A stretch of DNA of 46,996 nucleotides. Origin: an uncultured Eubacteriales bacterium. Lineage in GTDB: Bacteria; Bacillota; Clostridia; Oscillospirales; QAMX01. The translations under genes and the position numbers were made by a program. The notes beneath the pieces were generated by a model, which ran no database searches, was not told the origin of the DNA, and saw only the letters and a list, made by a program, of their open reading frames with translations. Positions 45,065 through 46,996 of this stretch are shown piece after piece (position 1 is the stretch's first letter; each line of letters opens with the position of its first letter). The stretch covers positions 1 to 46,996 of the forward strand of contig CAJLFQ010000010.1 of assembly GCA_905205975.1 (NCBI GenBank), written 5' to 3'.

Positions 45065-45154
45065 TCAGGACGTGTAGCCGTATTTCGCTTTCCCGGCGTC
45101 AACATGCTCGACGATTGCGCGAAACAGGAAATCGATCGGATCAGAAAACAAAAA
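45065..45154 (-). pseudogene. Possible C-terminal gene remnant
   Basis: After an in-frame stop, a 29-codon frame reads FLFSDPIDFLFRAIVEHVDA then GKAKYGYTS and ends about 30 bases before a minus-strand terminator. The composition looks protein-like and the terminator would fit a former gene end. No family is recognised, and chance cannot be excluded. Confidence 0.3.
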
Positions 45155-45181
45155 TCAAATGACCGGGGCTTTCGGAATGCT

Positions 45182-45223
45182 GCTATTCTCCCGCGCCGGA
45201 ATCCTGCTGCGCGGGAGAATAGC
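45182..45223. repeat. 15-bp perfect inverted repeat at the end of a small secreted-protein gene
   Basis: GCTATTCTCCCGCGC and its complement flank a 12-base loop. The stop codon of the small minus-strand gene lies inside the left arm, so the repeat encodes its last residues. No T run follows on either strand. Confidence 0.8.
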
Positions 45224-45473
45224 CGGGGTAAATCACTTCTTGACCGGCATTCGCGCCGTTCTGCCGGTGGGGGCGCAGGTCGATGGTTTCATAGGTGGTT
45301 TGGCCGGTTTCCGCGTTGTGTTCCGCGATGGTGATGAAGTCCCGTTCCGCAGAGTCGCCGTCTTCTGCGGACGCAAGGACGGATGAAGAACAGATGCAGG
45401 CAAACAGGGAGACGCATAGGAACATTCCGATGATCCGGGAAAACGACCGGCGATTCAAAAAACGTCGATTCAT
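45183..45473 (-). CDS. Small secreted protein of unknown function
   Basis: 96-aa protein with a clear signal peptide (basic start NRRFLNRRSFSRII, hydrophobic GMFLCVSLFACICSSSVLA, likely cut after LASA). The mature part of about 60 residues is polar: DFITIAEHNAETGQTTYETI and ending PAQQDSGAGE. No family is recognised. ATG at 45473 follows AAAGGAG. The end falls in an inverted repeat and is followed by a possible C-terminal remnant, so the gene may be a truncated form of a longer exported protein. Confidence 0.6.
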   Translation of the reverse strand: MNRRFLNRRSFSRIIGMFLCVSLFACICSSSVLASAEDGDSAERDFITIAEHNAETGQTTYETIDLRPHRQNGANAGQEVIYPGYSPAQQDSGAGE

Positions 45474-45635
45474 GAAAAGACTCCTTTCAATTGTGCGGAC
45501 TGTTTCCTTCTGAACGGGAAATGCTGAACGGGAACTGCTGACTTTCCAAGCGGAAAACGTGCAGATGCCCCTGATTTGCGGTTCAATCGACGCTGCCGCT
45601 GCATTGGATACAGAAAAAGGGGCGTCATCTGAAAA

Positions 45636-46247
45636 TTACACGTCGTTCCGGACGGGCATCTCCGTTACACGGGATTCCACCTTTCCTTCTGCAAGCAGGG
45701 TCTCATATTCTTCCGGAGAGACGAAGCGAAACGGCAGGTAAAACGTGCGGAAAGGCGTAAAGATCAGCATCCGGTATTCGCCGGGTTCGATGTCGCCGAC
45801 AACGTATTTGACAAAATAACGCTGCCGGGTGATGTGGTTGAAATCCGAACGGTGGGGGTTGAAGCCGCAGTAACCAAAACCGAAAAACTGGTCGTAGTTC
45901 AGATAGCGATAGTTCAGCTGTTTCCATTCGCCGTCTTCATACTTCTCGACGAGCGTGTCCAGATGCGTATAGAACGCCTTTCCAGGCTTGGTGTTTACGA
46001 GATAACCGGCAATTTCATCGACATCGGTCGGATAGACATCGTATTCGGTGTAGCCGATCAGATTGTCGTAGTCGGTTTCGGCGGTATCCGGTCCCCACAT
46101 GCCGACGCCGTCCGCAACCCATCCCTCGGTTGAGGGGTGATGCCATGTATATTCGGGTTCACGTTCGGGCGTCTGGCAGGCGGAAAAGGCGGCGAGGCAG
46201 AGCAGAAGCAGGAGTATGAGAAAAAACGGCCGCAGCAAGCGGTTCAA
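45636..46247 (-). CDS. Predicted lipoprotein of unknown function
   Basis: 203-aa protein with a lipoprotein signal: NRLLRPFFLILLLLLCLAAF followed by SAC, so the mature protein would start at the cysteine and be lipid-anchored outside the membrane. The rest is aromatic-rich (WHHPSTEGWVADGVGMWGPD, YRYLNYDQFFGFGYCGFNPH) with a beta-rich end (GEYRMLIFTPFRTFYLPFRF). I do not recognise the family. TTG at 46247 is chosen because GGAGG sits eight bases upstream; the ATG at 46277 has no site. A promoter lies at 46404-46432. Confidence 0.72.
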   Translation of the reverse strand: MNRLLRPFFLILLLLLCLAAFSACQTPEREPEYTWHHPSTEGWVADGVGMWGPDTAETDYDNLIGYTEYDVYPTDVDEIAGYLVNTKPGKAFYTHLDTLVEKYEDGEWKQLNYRYLNYDQFFGFGYCGFNPHRSDFNHITRQRYFVKYVVGDIEPGEYRMLIFTPFRTFYLPFRFVSPEEYETLLAEGKVESRVTEMPVRNDV

Positions 46248-46403
46248 GCAGAACACCTCCGTTTGCGTTTGCTTCATTCTATTTGGCTATTTGGCATGTT
46301 TCTTTGGGAAGACGAAATGTGCGGGCAGATCCGCGGCAGCACCTCTCTTTCCGACAGCCGCCTGTGCAGAATTTCGATACCGGCTTTTCTGTATCCATTT
46401 CAT

Positions 46404-46432
46404 AGTTTAACAGGAAATCGAACGTTTGTCAA
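46404..46432 (-). promoter_or_regulatory. Promoter of the lipoprotein gene
   Basis: Minus-strand perfect TTGACA and TAAACT spaced by 17 bases, with a leader of about 150 bases. Confidence 0.7.
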
Positions 46433-46433
46433 G

Positions 46434-46448
46434 CAATAACTTGGTTAT
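46434..46448. promoter_or_regulatory. Small palindrome, possible operator
   Basis: AATAAC-TTG-GTTATT lies directly behind the lipoprotein -35 element and about 60 bases before the WYL-type regulator, so it could be an operator for either divergent gene. This is inference from position and symmetry. Confidence 0.35.
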
Positions 46449-46508
46449 TTTTGAATCCGCCGCGCGGAGGGAAAAGGGACACAAATCAACGGTGAAAGGG
46501 CTGATTGG

Positions 46509-46996
46509 ATGCCGAGAACGAGTGGGCAGAAACTGAAAATCCTGTATTTGTATCGCATTCTGAGCGAACAGACGGATGAAGACCATCCGATGACCATCCG
46601 GGAGATGATCGGACGGCTGAGCGAATTCGGCATTCGCGCCGAGCGGAAGAGCGTCAGCGAAGACCTCAAGGGGCTGATCAGCTTCGGCGCGGATATCGTG
46701 GAAAAAAGCGGGCCGCGCGGGCATTATTATCTGGCGTCGCGGACGTTCGACGTCACTGAATTGCAGCTGCTGGCGGATGCCGTCGCGTCGAGCCAGTTTC
46801 TCACGGAGCGGAAATCGCAGGCGCTGATCGAAAAGCTCATGACCCTCACCAGTCAGCCGGCGGCCGGCATCATCGAGCGGCAGATCTACCGGCTGAATTA
46901 CCGGAAGCACGCCAACGAACGCATTTATTATAACGTGGACGCCATCCATAAGGCCATCGGGGAGTGCCGCGAAATCTCGTTTCTGTATTGTGATTA
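46509..46996 (+). CDS. WYL-type HTH transcriptional regulator (3' end outside window)
   Basis: The first 162 residues are present. An N-terminal winged-helix domain (QKLKILYLYRILSEQTDEDH, IREMIGRLSEFGIRAERKSV, DLKGLISFGADIV) is followed by the start of the linker/WYL region (FDVTELQLLADAVASSQFL and NERIYYNVDAIHKAI with ISFLY). Such proteins sense ligands through the WYL domain and often repress nearby genes. ATG at 46509 follows GAAAGGG at eight bases. It is divergent from the lipoprotein gene, a possible target. Confidence 0.85.
   Translation, partial: MPRTSGQKLKILYLYRILSEQTDEDHPMTIREMIGRLSEFGIRAERKSVSEDLKGLISFGADIVEKSGPRGHYYLASRTFDVTELQLLADAVASSQFLTERKSQALIEKLMTLTSQPAAGIIERQIYRLNYRKHANERIYYNVDAIHKAIGECREISFLYCD

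Overview
The window is a GC-rich chromosomal segment from a spore-forming Clostridia-type Firmicute and spans its replication origin. Support for this: a cotJABC spore-coat operon; the Firmicute order dnaA-dnaN-yaaA-recF-remB-gyrB-gyrA; the divergent rpmH-rnpA-yidD-yidC-jag operon; RNase M5; GlpP; a type II pantothenate kinase. Glycoside hydrolases (GH38, GH27) fit a carbohydrate-rich habitat such as the gut, but that is inference. No rRNA, tRNA or CRISPR was recognised.

Layout. 1-1.3 kb: end of an unknown gene and cotJABC (+). 1.3-5.3 kb: yjjG-like/ruvX/coaW (-) and an amidase/polysaccharide deacetylase pair (+), bracketed by mirror-image repeats and matching terminators. 5.4-10.4 kb: thuA-like protein, GH38 alpha-mannosidase and a zinc-ribbon membrane protein (-). 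10.5-15.3 kb: a four-gene Gld-like ABC operon (-). 15.5-17.5 kb: an LtaS-like phosphoglycerol transferase (-). 17.6-18.3 kb: a decayed MarR/MATE pair. 18.8-20.8 kb: glpP-rnmV-membrane protein operon (-). 21-24.4 kb: a hypothetical protein, nifU, nifS and rnhA (-). 24.5-33.9 kb: gyrA, gyrB, remB, recF, yaaA, dnaN and dnaA (-). 33.9-35.8 kb: origin-proximal DNA with DnaA-box-like sites, a small zinc protein and a GH27 alpha-galactosidase (-). From 36 kb almost everything is on +: rpmH, rnpA, yidD, yidC, jag, a nucleoside phosphorylase, hflX, a YigZ/IMPACT protein, an arylamine N-acetyltransferase and mnmA. The right end carries a small secreted protein, a lipoprotein (both -) and the start of a WYL-type regulator (+) cut by the window edge.

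The strand switch between dnaA and rpmH, with most genes pointing away from it, places the origin at about 33.9-36 kb. A second set of DnaA-box-like sites lies in the dnaA-dnaN spacer, so the origin may be bipartite.

The most unusual content is a family of mosaic, non-coding interspersed repeats in many intergenic gaps. They combine 28-bp tandem units, a conserved core of about 90 bp and interchangeable hairpin modules. Two copies have hairpins that differ by a compensatory base-pair change, which points to selection on the folded structure. These repeats produce short spurious open frames that should not be annotated as proteins. Several genes start with TTG or GTG behind strong ribosome-binding sites, so starts were chosen on those sites rather than on the longest frame.
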